Shown here: positions 37,071-46,022 of the stretch, piece after piece
Position numbering within the stretch: the first letter of the stretch is position 1
Layout of the letters: each line of letters begins with the position of its first letter
Assembly (NCBI RefSeq): GCF_018069865.1
Contig: NZ_JAGQDG010000002.1
Coordinates: 620,001 to 684,000, forward strand
Length of the DNA stretch: 64,000 bases
Source: Ideonella paludis
Lineage (GTDB): Bacteria > Pseudomonadota > Gammaproteobacteria > Burkholderiales > Burkholderiaceae_C
Direction: 5' to 3'
The notes under the pieces: generated by a model
The model's input: the letters and a program-made list of their open reading frames with translations, nothing else
Told to the model about the DNA's origin: nothing
The model's database searches: none
Translations under genes and position numbers: made by a program

Positions 37071-37769
37071 TTAGGCCTTGCGGACAGTTCGTTGTTCGAT
37101 GCGCTTCTCGGGTGTGGTGTTCAACACAATCCGATGCACGAAGATGCCAGGCAGATGGACTTGATCCGGATCGATGGCGCCGGTCTCGACGATCTCTTCG
37201 ACCTCCACCACCGTCAGCTTGCCCGCCATCGCCACATTGGGGTTGAAATTGCGTGCGGTGCGGCGGAACTGCAGGTTGCCGCTCTTGTCGGCACGGAAGG
37301 CCTTGACCAGCGACACCTCTGGCGTGAGCGAACGCTCCATCACATAGGTCTGGCCATCAAACTCGCGCAGCTCTTTGCCCTCGGCCACGATGGTGCCCAC
37401 ACCGGTCTTGGTGAAGAAGGCCGGAATGCCGGCGCCACCGGCGCGCAACTTCTCAGCCAATGTGCCCTGTGGGGTGAACTCCAATTGCAACTCGCCTGCC
37501 AGATACTGACGCTCGAACTCTTTGTTCTCGCCCACATAGCTGGAGATCATCTTCTTGATCTGTCGCGTGGCCAAAAGCTTGCCCAGGCCAAAACCATCCA
37601 CACCAGCGTTGTTGGAGATGACGGTCAGGTCCTTTTTGCCGCTGGCTTGCAGCGCGTCGATCAGGGCCTCAGGGATGCCGCAGAGGCCAAAGCCGCCGAC
37701 GGCGAGCAACTGGCCATCACGGACAATGCCGTCCAGCGCGGCCGCTGCGCTTGGGTAAATTTTGTTCAT
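37071..37769 (-). CDS. scoA: 3-oxoacid CoA-transferase subunit A
   Basis: Alpha subunit of the same CoA-transferase, 232 residues, beginning MNKIYPSAAAALDGIVRDGQLLAVGGFGLCGIPEALI. Other motifs are VISNNAGVDGFGLG and FNPNVAMAGKLTVVEVEEIVE. The start at 37769 is supported by GGAG upstream and the family start. The frame extends 18 codons further into the palindrome region and is rejected. Promoter region shared with the divergent thioesterase and holding the TACGTA operator. Confidence 0.93.
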   Translation of the reverse strand: MNKIYPSAAAALDGIVRDGQLLAVGGFGLCGIPEALIDALQASGKKDLTVISNNAGVDGFGLGKLLATRQIKKMISSYVGENKEFERQYLAGELQLEFTPQGTLAEKLRAGGAGIPAFFTKTGVGTIVAEGKELREFDGQTYVMERSLTPEVSLVKAFRADKSGNLQFRRTARNFNPNVAMAGKLTVVEVEEIVETGAIDPDQVHLPGIFVHRIVLNTTPEKRIEQRTVRKA

Positions 37770-37810
37770 GTCTAAAAACTCCGGGCTTGTTCGGATGGGC
37801 ATGAAGGGTA

Positions 37811-37841
37811 CTACGTAACACATTACGTAGTCACTACGTAG
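37811..37841. promoter_or_regulatory. TACGTA palindrome cluster between scoA and the thioesterase
   Basis: CTACGTAA-CACA-TTACGTAG (37811-37830) is a perfect 8-4-8 palindrome, followed by CTACGTAG (37834-37841), itself a perfect palindrome. The three TACGTA cores start at 37812, 37824 and 37835, about one helical turn apart. It sits in the 93-base gap between divergent genes and so is well placed to control both. Symmetry suggests a dimeric repressor of TetR or similar type; no repressor gene is adjacent except the PAS-LuxR protein. Confidence 0.6.
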
Positions 37842-37862
37842 ATTTGACTAAGGCCCGGCCCC

Positions 37863-38303
37863 ATGCCCAGCTCGCCCCCCTCCTCGTTGCCCCTGAAAAG
37901 CGTTGAAGACGCACAGCACATGCTGGAGCAGCTCTTTGCCCCCTGGGTCCAAGCCCTGGGCCTGCAAGCCTGGGCAGTGCAGCCACCCGAGATCGTCTTG
38001 CGTCTGCCCGTTCAGGCGGACACGGTGCACGGTGGTGGCGTTGTCTGTGGCCAAACCTTGATGGCCGCAGCAGACACGGCCATGGTGCTGGCGATCTCGG
38101 CGCAATTGGGCCAGTTCCAGCCCATGACCACCGTGCAACTCAACAGCAGTTTCTTGAGACCCGTCCCCGCCAACACCAGCCACTTGGATGTGACCGCCAC
38201 CGTGCTGCGGCCAGGCCGGCAAATCGTTTTTGGCCGCATCGACATCACGCTGCCCGACGGCAAACTGGCCATGCAAGCCACCACCACTTACGCCATGCTG
38301 TGA
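37863..38303 (+). CDS. PaaI-type hotdog thioesterase
   Basis: Acyl-CoA thioesterase-like protein of 146 residues with a single hotdog fold. The active-site segment HGGGVVCGQTLMAAADTAMVLAISAQ matches the PaaI pattern (HGG, then the acidic Asp on the long helix); MTTVQLNSSFLRPVPA gives the strand pair. It probably hydrolyses an aromatic or medium acyl-CoA; substrate not predictable. AAGG stands about 10 bases before the ATG. Co-directional with the PAS-LuxR gene (10-base gap) and divergent from scoAB. Confidence 0.85.
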   Translation: MPSSPPSSLPLKSVEDAQHMLEQLFAPWVQALGLQAWAVQPPEIVLRLPVQADTVHGGGVVCGQTLMAAADTAMVLAISAQLGQFQPMTTVQLNSSFLRPVPANTSHLDVTATVLRPGRQIVFGRIDITLPDGKLAMQATTTYAML

Positions 38304-38313
38304 GCCGCGCCGC

Positions 38314-38859
38314 ATGATCGACCTCGATTACCGCACCGCCTTCGACATGGCCCCCATCGGACTGGTGCTGTCTCGCCATCGCCTGATGGTGGACGTTAAT
38401 CAGCAATTTTTGGCCATGTTTGGTGGCATTCGTGAAGATCACATTGGCCAATCCTTTGAGGTCCTCTACCCCAGCTCAGACGAGTATCAGCGCACAGGCG
38501 CCCGCATCATCGGCAGCTTGGGCACCGATGGCCGCTATGCCGACGACCGCGTGATGAAGCGCCGCAGCGGTGAGCATTTTTGGTGCCATGTTTCTGGCCG
38601 AGCCCTGGACGCCCAAGACCCGCATGCCGCGGGCATTTGGAGCTTCGAAGACCTCTCCGCGCGCCGCGTGCTCAAGGTGGACTTCACGGCCCGAGAACGT
38701 GAGATCGCGGCACTGCTGATTGAAGGTGATACCAGCAAACAGATCGGCAAGAAGCTGCAGATCAGCCCGCGCACCGTGGACGTTTATCGGGCGCGCCTGA
38801 TGCGCAAAGTGGGGGCAGCCACCACACCAGAGCTCGTGCACCGGCTGCTGTCGGGCTAG
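38314..38859 (+). CDS. PAS-LuxR transcriptional regulator (no receiver domain)
   Basis: Regulator of 181 residues: PAS domain about 8-110 (MAPIGLVLSRHRLMVDVNQQFLAMFGG, RRSGEHFWCHVSGRAL) and LuxR HTH about 120-178 (FTAREREIAALLIEGDTSKQIGKKLQISPRTVDVYRARLMRKV). There is no phospho-acceptor receiver, so it likely senses a small ligand or cofactor directly. The start at 38314 is chosen at the PAS N-terminus; the frame reaches back to 38230 inside the thioesterase. It is probably co-transcribed with the thioesterase and may control the acyl-CoA genes next to it. Confidence 0.85.
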   Translation: MIDLDYRTAFDMAPIGLVLSRHRLMVDVNQQFLAMFGGIREDHIGQSFEVLYPSSDEYQRTGARIIGSLGTDGRYADDRVMKRRSGEHFWCHVSGRALDAQDPHAAGIWSFEDLSARRVLKVDFTAREREIAALLIEGDTSKQIGKKLQISPRTVDVYRARLMRKVGAATTPELVHRLLSG

Positions 38860-38874
38860 CGGGCCAGCAAAAGG

Positions 38875-38909
38875 AAACGCCCTGACGACTCAAGCCGTCA
38901 GGGCGTTTG
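38875..38909. terminator. Bidirectional terminator between the PAS-LuxR gene and ssrA
   Basis: Stem ACGCCCTGACG / CGTCAGGGCGT with an eight-base loop, flanked by AAA on the left and TTTGTT on the right. It ends the plus-strand regulator and the minus-strand tmRNA. Confidence 0.85.
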
Positions 38910-38915
38910 TTCAAG

Positions 38916-39287
38916 TGGTGGAGCCGGGGGGAATTGAACCCCCGTCCGTAAGCCATCGCCAGGTAGATCTACGTGCTTAGCTGTCTGATTTGAATCTCGC
39001 TCCCTGGGTCGCGCAGCAGCACGCTACCCAGGATGCCAGCCACAAAGTCTCGTCTTTGGATGTGTGGCACACCCGAAGACCAGCCCATGTGAATGTCATC
39101 TCAGCCCTTGCCTTGCGGCTCAGGCCCGGCCCATGGGCCAACCGTTGAGATGCTCAGCCGGTATTAAGCGGCGAGTGCGAACGTAGAGTCGTTTGCAGTT
39201 ACTTTGTTTCCAGTGGTTTTACGAGCGAACTGGTGCTCGGCATGCCCTAATCCAACTTTGAACCCACGTCGAAACCAGGTCGGCCCC
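38916..39287 (-). ncRNA. ssrA: Transfer-messenger RNA (tmRNA)
   Basis: Rescues stalled ribosomes and tags the unfinished protein. On the minus strand the 372-nt RNA begins GGGGCCGACCTGGTTTCGACG (39287 downward) and ends in GGTTCAATTCC...CGGCTCCACCA, with an encoded CCA at 38918-38916. The acceptor stem GGGGCCG/CGGCTCC contains the G3-U70 pair that alanyl-tRNA synthetase needs. The tag frame (39196 to 39164) reads GCA AAC GAC TCT ACG TTC GCA CTC GCC GCT TAA = ANDSTFALAA, ending in the ClpXP signal. Its 5' end is only 14 bases beyond the gph stop codon. Confidence 0.97.
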
Positions 39288-39298
39288 GTGAGTCCTTC

Positions 39299-39325
39299 AG
39301 TTTACGCCTGTTCCAGCCATTTCAA
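39299..39325 (-). promoter_or_regulatory. Candidate ssrA promoter inside the end of gph
   Basis: Minus strand TTGAAA (39325 to 39320), 15-base spacer, TAAACT (39304 to 39299). The start would be a few bases before the mature tmRNA 5' end, as expected for an RNase P-processed precursor. Confidence 0.45.
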
Positions 39326-39967
39326 GAGCTGCTGCGGAGATGAAGCGATGAAATCTGCGCCCCAGTCCTCAATGCGTTCGCCTTGCCCGAGGTAGCCCCA
39401 GCCTGCTGCAACGGTGCGCATGCCCGCTGCACGACCAGCTTCAATATCGCGGAGATCATCGCCGACATACACGCATGCTGAAGGCGCAACGGCCAGCCGT
39501 CTCGCAGCCTCAAGCAGCGGCTCGGGGTGTGGCTTGGCATGGGCCGTGGTATCACCGCAAATCAACACGCCGCTGGCCTCCAGGTCCGGCAAGCCAGCGA
39601 CCACCGGCTGGGCAAAACGGCTGTTCTTGTTGGTCACAATGCCCCAAGGGCAGCCTTTGGCCAGGAGCGCTTCCAACACGGGCAACATGTCGGCAAACAC
39701 ATGCGTCTGCACCAACAGGGCTGACTCGTACTGGGCCAAGAAAGCGTCACGAAGCGCTTCGAACGGTGAGTCACCGGGACTGACACCAAAAGCCAATCCC
39801 ACCATGCCCCGCGCACCAGCGCCTACCATCGGCCTTAACTGCTCATAGGGCAATGCGGCAAGGCCGTGCTGCGCCCGCAAAGCATTGGCGGCCCCAGCCA
39901 AGTCGGGGGCACTGTCGATCAGAGTGCCGTCGAGATCGAACAGCACCGCTTGAATGCCGCGCTTCAT
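39302..39967 (-). CDS. gph: Phosphoglycolate phosphatase
   Basis: HAD-superfamily phosphatase, 221 residues, that removes 2-phosphoglycolate formed during DNA repair and oxidative metabolism. HAD motif [15 protein letters not shown] with both catalytic Asp, motif II TNKN, motif III Lys in AKPHPEPLL, motif [14 protein letters not shown]. The ATG overlaps the ubiG stop (ATGA). Its 3' end carries the likely tmRNA promoter. Co-location with ubiG is common in proteobacteria. Confidence 0.94.
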   Translation of the reverse strand: MKRGIQAVLFDLDGTLIDSAPDLAGAANALRAQHGLAALPYEQLRPMVGAGARGMVGLAFGVSPGDSPFEALRDAFLAQYESALLVQTHVFADMLPVLEALLAKGCPWGIVTNKNSRFAQPVVAGLPDLEASGVLICGDTTAHAKPHPEPLLEAARRLAVAPSACVYVGDDLRDIEAGRAAGMRTVAAGWGYLGQGERIEDWGADFIASSPQQLLKWLEQA

Positions 39968-40665
39968 GCCGGGCGACGGCACGCCATCATGTAGTTGACG
40001 TCGGTGTTGGCCGACAGCCAATAACGCTTGGTGAGGGGATTGTGTTCCAAGCCTTTGAAGCCGTTGACCTCCAATGCCGCGTGGCGCGCAAAGCCCGCCA
40101 ATTCGCTGGGCTTGATGAACTTGGCGTACTCGTGCGTGCCTTTGGGCAGCATGCCCAGTACATGCTCTGCGCCCACGATGGCCAGCAAGAAGGCTTTGGC
40201 GTTGCGATTGAGCGTGGAGAAAAACACGTAGCCACCCGGCTTGACCAGAGCCGCACAGGCCCGCACCACAGAAGCAGGGTCAGGCACGTGCTCCAACATT
40301 TCCATGCAGGTCACCACATCAAAGCTGGCCGGCTGTTCAGCCGCCAGAGCCTCCACCGCCACTTCGCGATAGGCCAGCCCGCTGACGCCTGCTTCCAGAG
40401 CATGAAGCTGCGCCACTTTGAGCGGCTTGGTGGACAGGTCTATGCCCAGCACGTCTGCGCCGCGCAGCGCCATGGACTCGGCCAAGATGCCACCACCACA
40501 GCCCACATCCAGCACGCGAGCACCCGTCAAGGGGGCCTGGGCTGCGATCCAATCCAAACGCAAAGGGTTGATTTGATGCAAAGGGCGAAACTCGCCTTCT
40601 AAATCCCACCAACGATGGGCTAAGTCACCAAATTTGTTCAGCTCTTGAGTGTCTGCGTTCACCAT
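39964..40665 (-). CDS. ubiG: Ubiquinone biosynthesis O-methyltransferase
   Basis: Carries out both O-methylations of ubiquinone synthesis. 233 residues: [29 protein letters not shown] at the N-terminus (membrane-contact segment follows later), SAM motif [16 protein letters not shown] (51-66), [13 protein letters not shown] and the C-terminal [15 protein letters not shown]. The ATG at 40665 fits the family. It is terminated from the ompA-type gene upstream by a strong hairpin, so it has its own promoter, not clearly seen. Confidence 0.96.
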   Translation of the reverse strand: MVNADTQELNKFGDLAHRWWDLEGEFRPLHQINPLRLDWIAAQAPLTGARVLDVGCGGGILAESMALRGADVLGIDLSTKPLKVAQLHALEAGVSGLAYREVAVEALAAEQPASFDVVTCMEMLEHVPDPASVVRACAALVKPGGYVFFSTLNRNAKAFLLAIVGAEHVLGMLPKGTHEYAKFIKPSELAGFARHAALEVNGFKGLEHNPLTKRYWLSANTDVNYMMACRRPA

Positions 40666-40691
40666 GGCGTGAATCTTAGCCTTGAAAAAGC

Positions 40692-40718
40692 AAAAACCCC
40701 GCCGGGGCGGGGTTTTGG
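40692..40718 (-). terminator. Rho-independent terminator of the OmpA-family gene
   Basis: AAAACCCCGCC-GG-GGCGGGGTTTT on either strand. The short pair ATCGG-AAAA-CCGAT lies between it and the stop codon (40723-40736). Confidence 0.88.
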
Positions 40719-40736
40719 GAGCAATCGGAAAACCGA

Positions 40737-41402
40737 TTACTTGGTGGCGCGAGTACCGACGACCTCGATCTCGACACGGCGGTTCTTGGCCTTGCCTTCC
40801 TTGGTCTTGTTGTCGGCGACAGGCGACTTCTCGCCCTTGCCTTCGGTGTACACGCGGTTCTTTTCGACGCCAGCGCCAACCAGATAAGCCTTCACAGCGT
40901 CTGCACGGCGAACCGACAGCGCTTGGTTGAAAGCGTCAGAGCCGTCGCTGTCGGTGTGACCGACGGCGATGATGACTTCCAGGTTCACGCCCTTGGTCTT
41001 TGCCACCAGGTCGTCCAACTTGGCCTTGGCTTCAGGCTTCAGCACAGACTTGTTGACGTCAAAGAAGGCGTCAGCAGCGTAGGTCACCTTCTCGCTCACA
41101 GGTGCCTTGGGAGCAGCAGGAGCGGGCTTAGGTGCCGGGGGCGCCACGGGGGCAGGTGCAGGAGCAGGCTTAGCCACCGGAGCAGGTGCCGGGGCAGCTG
41201 CCTTGATAGCGCCGTCGCAATCGGCAGCGGCGGTAGCCGGTGTCCAATTGGCATCGCGCCAGCACAGTTCGTTGGTGCCGTTCTTCCACACCAAACCGTC
41301 AACGTTGCGCCAGTTGTCAATTGTCTGGGCGAAAGCGCTCGACAGTGGAGCAGCAAGCGCAGCCGATGCAAACAGCACCGCTACCTTGTTCAATTTCTTC
41401 AT
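40737..41402 (-). CDS. OmpA-family outer membrane protein
   Basis: Cell-envelope protein of 221 residues that lacks an eight-strand barrel. Signal peptide cut at AFA-QT (residue 25-26), a short Cys-containing domain (Cys47 and Cys62, probably a disulfide), an Ala/Pro linker (about 69-101), and an OmpA peptidoglycan-binding domain (about 105-218: [63 protein letters not shown]). GAGGAGA precedes the ATG. Divergent from gyrA across 270 bases. Confidence 0.93.
   Translation of the reverse strand: MKKLNKVAVLFASAALAAPLSSAFAQTIDNWRNVDGLVWKNGTNELCWRDANWTPATAAADCDGAIKAAAPAPAPVAKPAPAPAPVAPPAPKPAPAAPKAPVSEKVTYAADAFFDVNKSVLKPEAKAKLDDLVAKTKGVNLEVIIAVGHTDSDGSDAFNQALSVRRADAVKAYLVGAGVEKNRVYTEGKGEKSPVADNKTKEGKAKNRRVEIEVVGTRATK
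41100..41198 (-). repeat. Ala/Pro repeat linker in the OmpA-family gene
   Basis: Encodes an [20 protein letters not shown]-like stretch, about 33 residues of degenerate Ala-Pro repeats. It is a flexible periplasmic tether and a place where slippage could change length. Confidence 0.7.
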
Positions 41403-41603
41403 GATTCTCCTCTCAAGGAAAGCCGCAGTAACTCTGCGTAACGTCCAAATCGGAAGCGAGAAAACCTGGCAAACACCCGGTCCTTGCGAGCGCTCACCAC
41501 CGATGACTCATTGTGCCATAGGGCATCGCTCCAGCCGTATTTTGCGCCGCCGAGCGCCACAGTCGCCCCTTGATGTTGCGCAACCGCGACAAGCGATGGC
41601 ATT

Positions 41604-41609
41604 TAGAAT
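41604..41609 (+). promoter_or_regulatory. Candidate gyrA -10 box
   Basis: TTTAGAAT (TAGAAT at 41604-41609) about 64 bases before the gyrA ATG, without a clear -35. The rest of the 270-base gap 41403-41672 shows no recognisable structure. Confidence 0.35.
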
Positions 41610-41672
41610 CAGCGCCTCGTCCACATTGCCCGGTCTGTCTGGCTGACTCAAAAGGCCAACAGCACCCTGCCC

Positions 41673-44312
41673 ATGACCCAATTCGCCAAGGAAACTTTGC
41701 CCATCAGCCTCGAAGAGGAGATGCGGCGCTCGTATCTGGATTACGCCATGAGCGTGATCGTGGGGCGGGCCCTGCCCGACGCCCGCGACGGATTGAAGCC
41801 CGTGCATCGGCGTGTGCTCTTTGCCATGCACGAGTTGAACAACGACTGGAACCGTCCGTATAAGAAGTCGGCGCGTATCGTCGGTGACGTGATCGGTAAG
41901 TACCACCCTCACGGTGATACCGCTGTCTACGACACCATTGTTCGCATGGCGCAAGATTTCTCTCTGCGTCACATGCTGGTGGATGGCCAAGGCAACTTTG
42001 GCTCGGTCGACGGCGACAACGCCGCGGCCATGCGATACACGGAAATTCGGCTGTCGAAAATCGCCCACGAAATGCTGGCGGATATCGACAAGGAAACCGT
42101 TGATTTCGGCCCGAATTACGACGGCTCTGAGAAAGAGCCCTTGGTGCTGCCCGCACGCTTGCCCAATTTGCTGATCAACGGCGCTGCGGGTATTGCAGTG
42201 GGGATGGCGACCAATATTCCACCGCACAACCTCAATGAAGTGGTGGACGCCTGTTTACACCTGCTCAAGGCGCCCGATGCCACGCTGGAACAGATCATGG
42301 AGATCATTCCCGCGCCGGACTTCCCCACCGCCGGCATCATTTACGGCATCAACGGCGTGCGCGAAGGCTATCGCACAGGGCGTGGTCGTGTCGTCATGCG
42401 CGCTAAGGTGCACTTTGAAGACATCGACAAAGGGGGCCGCCAAGCCATCATCGTGGATGAGCTGCCCTATCAGGTCAACAAGAAGACCCTGCTAGAGCGC
42501 ATCGCCGAGTTAGTGCACGAGAAGAAGCTCGAAGGCATCAGCCACATCCAGGATGAGTCGGATAAGTCCGGCATGCGGGTGGTGATTGAGCTCAAGCGCG
42601 GCGAAGTGCCCGAGGTGGTGCTGAACAACCTGTACAAGCAAACGCAGTTGCAGGACACCTTCGGCATCAATATGGTGGCGCTGATTGACGGCCAGCCCAA
42701 GCTCTGCAACCTGAAGCAACTGCTGGACATCTTCCTGGAGCATCGCCGTGAAGTGGTGACGCGCCGCACGGTGTTCGAGCTGCGCAAAGCCCGCGAGCGT
42801 GGCCATGTGCTGGAAGGCTTGGCGGTTGCCCTGGCGAACATCGACGAGTTCATCCGCATCATCAAGGAGTCCCCCACGCCGCCCGTGGCCAAGGCCGCCT
42901 TGATGCAGCAAAGCTGGGACTCCTCGCTGGTGCGCGAAATGTTGGCCCGTGCCGACAGCGAAAACCCTGGCGGTGCAGCCGCCTACCGCCCAGAAGGCCT
43001 AGCCCCTCAGTTTGGCATGCAGGCCGACGGCCTGTACCGCCTCTCCGAGGACCAAGCCGGCGAGATTTTGCAGATGCGTCTGCAGCGCCTGACCGGGCTG
43101 GAACAAGACAAGATCGTTGGCGAGTACAAAGAGGTGATGGCTGTCATCGCCGACCTGCTGGACATCTTGGCCAAGCCCGAGCGTGTCACCTTCATCATTG
43201 GCGAGGAACTCACGGCACTGCGCCAAGAGTTTGGCCAAACCAAGGTCGGCGCGCGTCGCTCAGTGGTCGAACACAATGTCCAAGAGCTGGGCACCGAAGA
43301 CTTGATCACGCCCACCGACATGGTGGTGACGCTGAGCCACACCGGCTACATGAAGAGCCAGCCCCTGGCCGAATACCGCGCGCAGCGCCGTGGTGGGCGC
43401 GGCAAACAAGCCACCGCCACCAAAGAGGATGATTGGGTCGACCAACTCTTCATTGCCAACACCCACGACTGGATTCTGTGCTTCTCCAACCGTGGCCGTG
43501 TCTATTGGCTCAAGGTCTGGGAAGTGCCCCAAGGTGGCCGCACCAGCCGCGGCAAGCCCATCGTCAATATGTTCCCGCTGCAGCCCGGCGAGAAGGTGAC
43601 TGTGGTGCTGCCGCTGACCGGTGACAACCGCGTCTTCCCGGCAGACCGCTTCATCTTCATGTGCACGGCCCGCGGCACTGTCAAGAAGACAGCGCTGGAT
43701 GAATTCAGCAACCCGCGCAAGGCCGGCATCATCGCCGTGGACTTGGACGAAGGCGACCACCTGATTGGCGCCGCGCTGACGGACGGCAAGCACGACGTGA
43801 TGCTGTTCAGCGATGGCGGCAAGGCGGTGCGCTTTGACGAAGATGATGTACGCCCCTTGGGCCGTCAAGCCCGTGGTGTGCGCGGCATGATGCTCGAAGA
43901 GGGTCAGGCCGTGATCGCCATGCTGGTGGCTGAAGACGAAAGCCAAAGTGTGCTGACCGCCACCGAGAACGGCTACGGCAAGCGCACCAGCATCGTGGAG
44001 TACACCCGCCACGGCCGAGGTACCAAGGGCATGATCGCCATCCAGCAAAGCGAGCGCAACGGCAAGGTCGTGGCCGCCACGCTGGTTCATGCCGACGACG
44101 AAATCATGCTGATCACCGACAAGGGCGTGCTCGTGCGCACCAGGGTCAGCGAAATTCGTGAACTCGGTCGCGCCACCCAGGGCGTGACGCTCATCGCCCT
44201 GGATGACGGCGCCAAACTCAGCGGCTTGCAGCGCATCGTCGAAAACGATGCGCAACTCGAAACCCCAGGCGACACAGAGACTGACGGCGCCGCAGACGAA
44301 AGCAACACTTGA
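41673..44312 (+). CDS. gyrA: DNA gyrase subunit A
   Basis: Breaks and rejoins DNA during negative supercoiling. 879 residues with the winged helix and catalytic Tyr122 ([11 protein letters not shown]), and a C-terminal beta-pinwheel with the GyrA box QRRGGRG. Quinolone region [18 protein letters not shown]: position 83 is Thr (Ser in E. coli) and Asp87 is kept. The ATG at 41673 begins [29 protein letters not shown]. Heads a plus-strand run that continues to ihfB. The C-terminal tail after the pinwheel is short and acidic. Confidence 0.98.
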   Translation: MTQFAKETLPISLEEEMRRSYLDYAMSVIVGRALPDARDGLKPVHRRVLFAMHELNNDWNRPYKKSARIVGDVIGKYHPHGDTAVYDTIVRMAQDFSLRHMLVDGQGNFGSVDGDNAAAMRYTEIRLSKIAHEMLADIDKETVDFGPNYDGSEKEPLVLPARLPNLLINGAAGIAVGMATNIPPHNLNEVVDACLHLLKAPDATLEQIMEIIPAPDFPTAGIIYGINGVREGYRTGRGRVVMRAKVHFEDIDKGGRQAIIVDELPYQVNKKTLLERIAELVHEKKLEGISHIQDESDKSGMRVVIELKRGEVPEVVLNNLYKQTQLQDTFGINMVALIDGQPKLCNLKQLLDIFLEHRREVVTRRTVFELRKARERGHVLEGLAVALANIDEFIRIIKESPTPPVAKAALMQQSWDSSLVREMLARADSENPGGAAAYRPEGLAPQFGMQADGLYRLSEDQAGEILQMRLQRLTGLEQDKIVGEYKEVMAVIADLLDILAKPERVTFIIGEELTALRQEFGQTKVGARRSVVEHNVQELGTEDLITPTDMVVTLSHTGYMKSQPLAEYRAQRRGGRGKQATATKEDDWVDQLFIANTHDWILCFSNRGRVYWLKVWEVPQGGRTSRGKPIVNMFPLQPGEKVTVVLPLTGDNRVFPADRFIFMCTARGTVKKTALDEFSNPRKAGIIAVDLDEGDHLIGAALTDGKHDVMLFSDGGKAVRFDEDDVRPLGRQARGVRGMMLEEGQAVIAMLVAEDESQSVLTATENGYGKRTSIVEYTRHGRGTKGMIAIQQSERNGKVVAATLVHADDEIMLITDKGVLVRTRVSEIRELGRATQGVTLIALDDGAKLSGLQRIVENDAQLETPGDTETDGAADESNT

Positions 44313-44905
44313 ACTTCATCCTCAAAGCCACCCTCCCCGTCGCCCTGAGCTTGGGCCTTTTAGGGGGTAGCAGCGCCGCGATGGCGCAGTCCAAAAAGGA
44401 GTTGGTGGCCAAGGTCGTCCAACTGCAACAAAGCGCCATCGAGAACATGGCGCGTGAGTTGGCCGAGCGCCCTGCCATGGCCATGTTGCAGCAAGCCGAT
44501 GGCGTGCTGAACACCCGCATCCCCCAAGAGAAGCGGGCCGCTGTGGCCAAGGACATCCAGGCGGACGTCAAGAAGTATGCGGACGATGCCGTCCCCATGC
44601 TGCGTGACCGTGCGGTCAAGCTGGGCCCCAGCACGATCGGTGCCTTGCTCGAAGAGAAGCTGACCGAAGCGGAACTGAAGGAAGTCATCGCCATGTTGGA
44701 GTCGCCCACAGTGCGCAAGTACCAGGCACTGGCTGGTGAGATGGAAAAGGTGCTGGCAGAGAAGCTGGTGGCGGAAACGCGCACGGCGATGGAAGCCAAG
44801 ATCTCCACCCTGGAGCAAAACGTGGTCAAGCGTCTGAATGCTGCAGCACCGGCAGGTGGTGCGTCAGCCCCCGCGGCCGCCCCCACCAAGCCCGCCAAGA
44901 AGTAA
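44309..44905 (+). CDS. DUF2059 domain exported protein
   Basis: Putative periplasmic protein of 198 residues, mostly helical, function unknown. Signal peptide [28 protein letters not shown], then helices with [28 protein letters not shown] and the DUF2059-type segment [27 protein letters not shown], and an Ala/Pro-rich tail ending KPAKK. The start is TTG overlapping the gyrA stop (TTGA), so it is translationally coupled to gyrA. Followed by serC after 19 bases. Confidence 0.85.
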   Translation: MNFILKATLPVALSLGLLGGSSAAMAQSKKELVAKVVQLQQSAIENMARELAERPAMAMLQQADGVLNTRIPQEKRAAVAKDIQADVKKYADDAVPMLRDRAVKLGPSTIGALLEEKLTEAELKEVIAMLESPTVRKYQALAGEMEKVLAEKLVAETRTAMEAKISTLEQNVVKRLNAAAPAGGASAPAAAPTKPAKK

Positions 44906-44924
44906 CTCTCACAGCACTGCGGCC

Positions 44925-46022
44925 ATGCTCAAGCGCCCCTTCAATTTTTCGGCCGGGCCAGCAGCCTTGCCCGAGGCCGTGCTGCAGCGCGCTGCCGACG
45001 AGATGCTCGACTGGCACGGCAGCGGCATGAGCGTGATGGAGATGAGCCACCGTGGCAAAGAGTTCATCTCCATCTATGAAGCGGCTGAGCGCGATTTGCG
45101 TGAATTGCTGGCCGTGCCATCGCAGTTCCGCATTCTGTTCATGCAAGGCGGCGGCTTGGGCGAAAACGCCGTCGTACCCATGAACCTGTCGCGCGGTGGC
45201 GCGGTGGATGTGGTGGTGACGGGCTCCTGGAGCAAAAAGTCCCTGAAAGAGGCCCAGCGCTACTGCAATGCTCAAGCAGCCGCCAGCAATGAAGTCAGCC
45301 GCCACACGGCATTGCCAGCCACCTCGCAGTGGCGTCTGCGCTCGAACGCAGCCTATGTGCATGTGTGCAGCAACGAGACGATTGACGGCGTGGAGATGCA
45401 CACGCTGCCTGATCTGGCCGCCCTGGGCTGCGCGGCGCCGCTGGTGGTGGATGCGTCTTCACACATCCTCTCGCGCAGCGTGGATTGGTCGCGGGTGGGC
45501 CTGCTGTTCGCCGGGGCACAAAAGAACATCGGCCCTGCCGGGGTGACCATTGTCATCGTGCGCGAAGACCTGATCGGCCACGCTCTGGCGATCTGTCCGT
45601 CAGCCTTCGACTACCAATGCGTGGCCGACAACCAATCCATGTACAACACACCGCCCACCTATGGCATTTATATCGCCGGGCTGGTGTTTCAATGGCTCAA
45701 AGCCGAAGGCGGGGTGGCCGAAATGGACCGCCGCGCCCAAGCCAAGGCCGACTTGCTGTATCACACCCTCGATCACAGCGGCGGTTTCTATGCCAACCGT
45801 GTGGCGCATGACGCGCGCTCACGGATGAATGTGCCCTTCTTCCTCGCCGATGAGACGCTGAATGACGCGTTCTTGGCCGGCGCCAAAGAGGCTGGGCTGC
45901 TGCAACTCAAGGGCCACAAGTCCGTGGGCGGTATGCGTGCATCGATCTACAACGCCATGCCCCTTGAAGGTGTGCAGGCGCTCGTGAACTATATGCAGGA
46001 CTTTGCCCGCCGCCATGGCTGA
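44925..46022 (+). CDS. serC: Phosphoserine aminotransferase
   Basis: PLP enzyme of serine and pyridoxal-phosphate synthesis, 365 residues. [25 protein letters not shown] at the start, [24 protein letters not shown], and the PLP Lys in [14 protein letters not shown]. The ATG at 44925 is chosen by family alignment. It overlaps pheA by eight bases (ATGGCTGA). The serC-pheA-tyrA-aroA order is conserved in beta- and gammaproteobacteria. Confidence 0.97.
   Translation: MLKRPFNFSAGPAALPEAVLQRAADEMLDWHGSGMSVMEMSHRGKEFISIYEAAERDLRELLAVPSQFRILFMQGGGLGENAVVPMNLSRGGAVDVVVTGSWSKKSLKEAQRYCNAQAAASNEVSRHTALPATSQWRLRSNAAYVHVCSNETIDGVEMHTLPDLAALGCAAPLVVDASSHILSRSVDWSRVGLLFAGAQKNIGPAGVTIVIVREDLIGHALAICPSAFDYQCVADNQSMYNTPPTYGIYIAGLVFQWLKAEGGVAEMDRRAQAKADLLYHTLDHSGGFYANRVAHDARSRMNVPFFLADETLNDAFLAGAKEAGLLQLKGHKSVGGMRASIYNAMPLEGVQALVNYMQDFARRHG

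Noticed and set aside
37811-37841. CRISPR-like repeat
   Set aside because: Three short TACGTA cores one helical turn apart, far too short and few; an operator is the better reading.
44838-44924. Extension of serC upstream of the ATG at 44925
   Set aside because: Overlaps the end of the DUF2059 gene and is Pro-rich; SerC similarity starts at [11 protein letters not shown].
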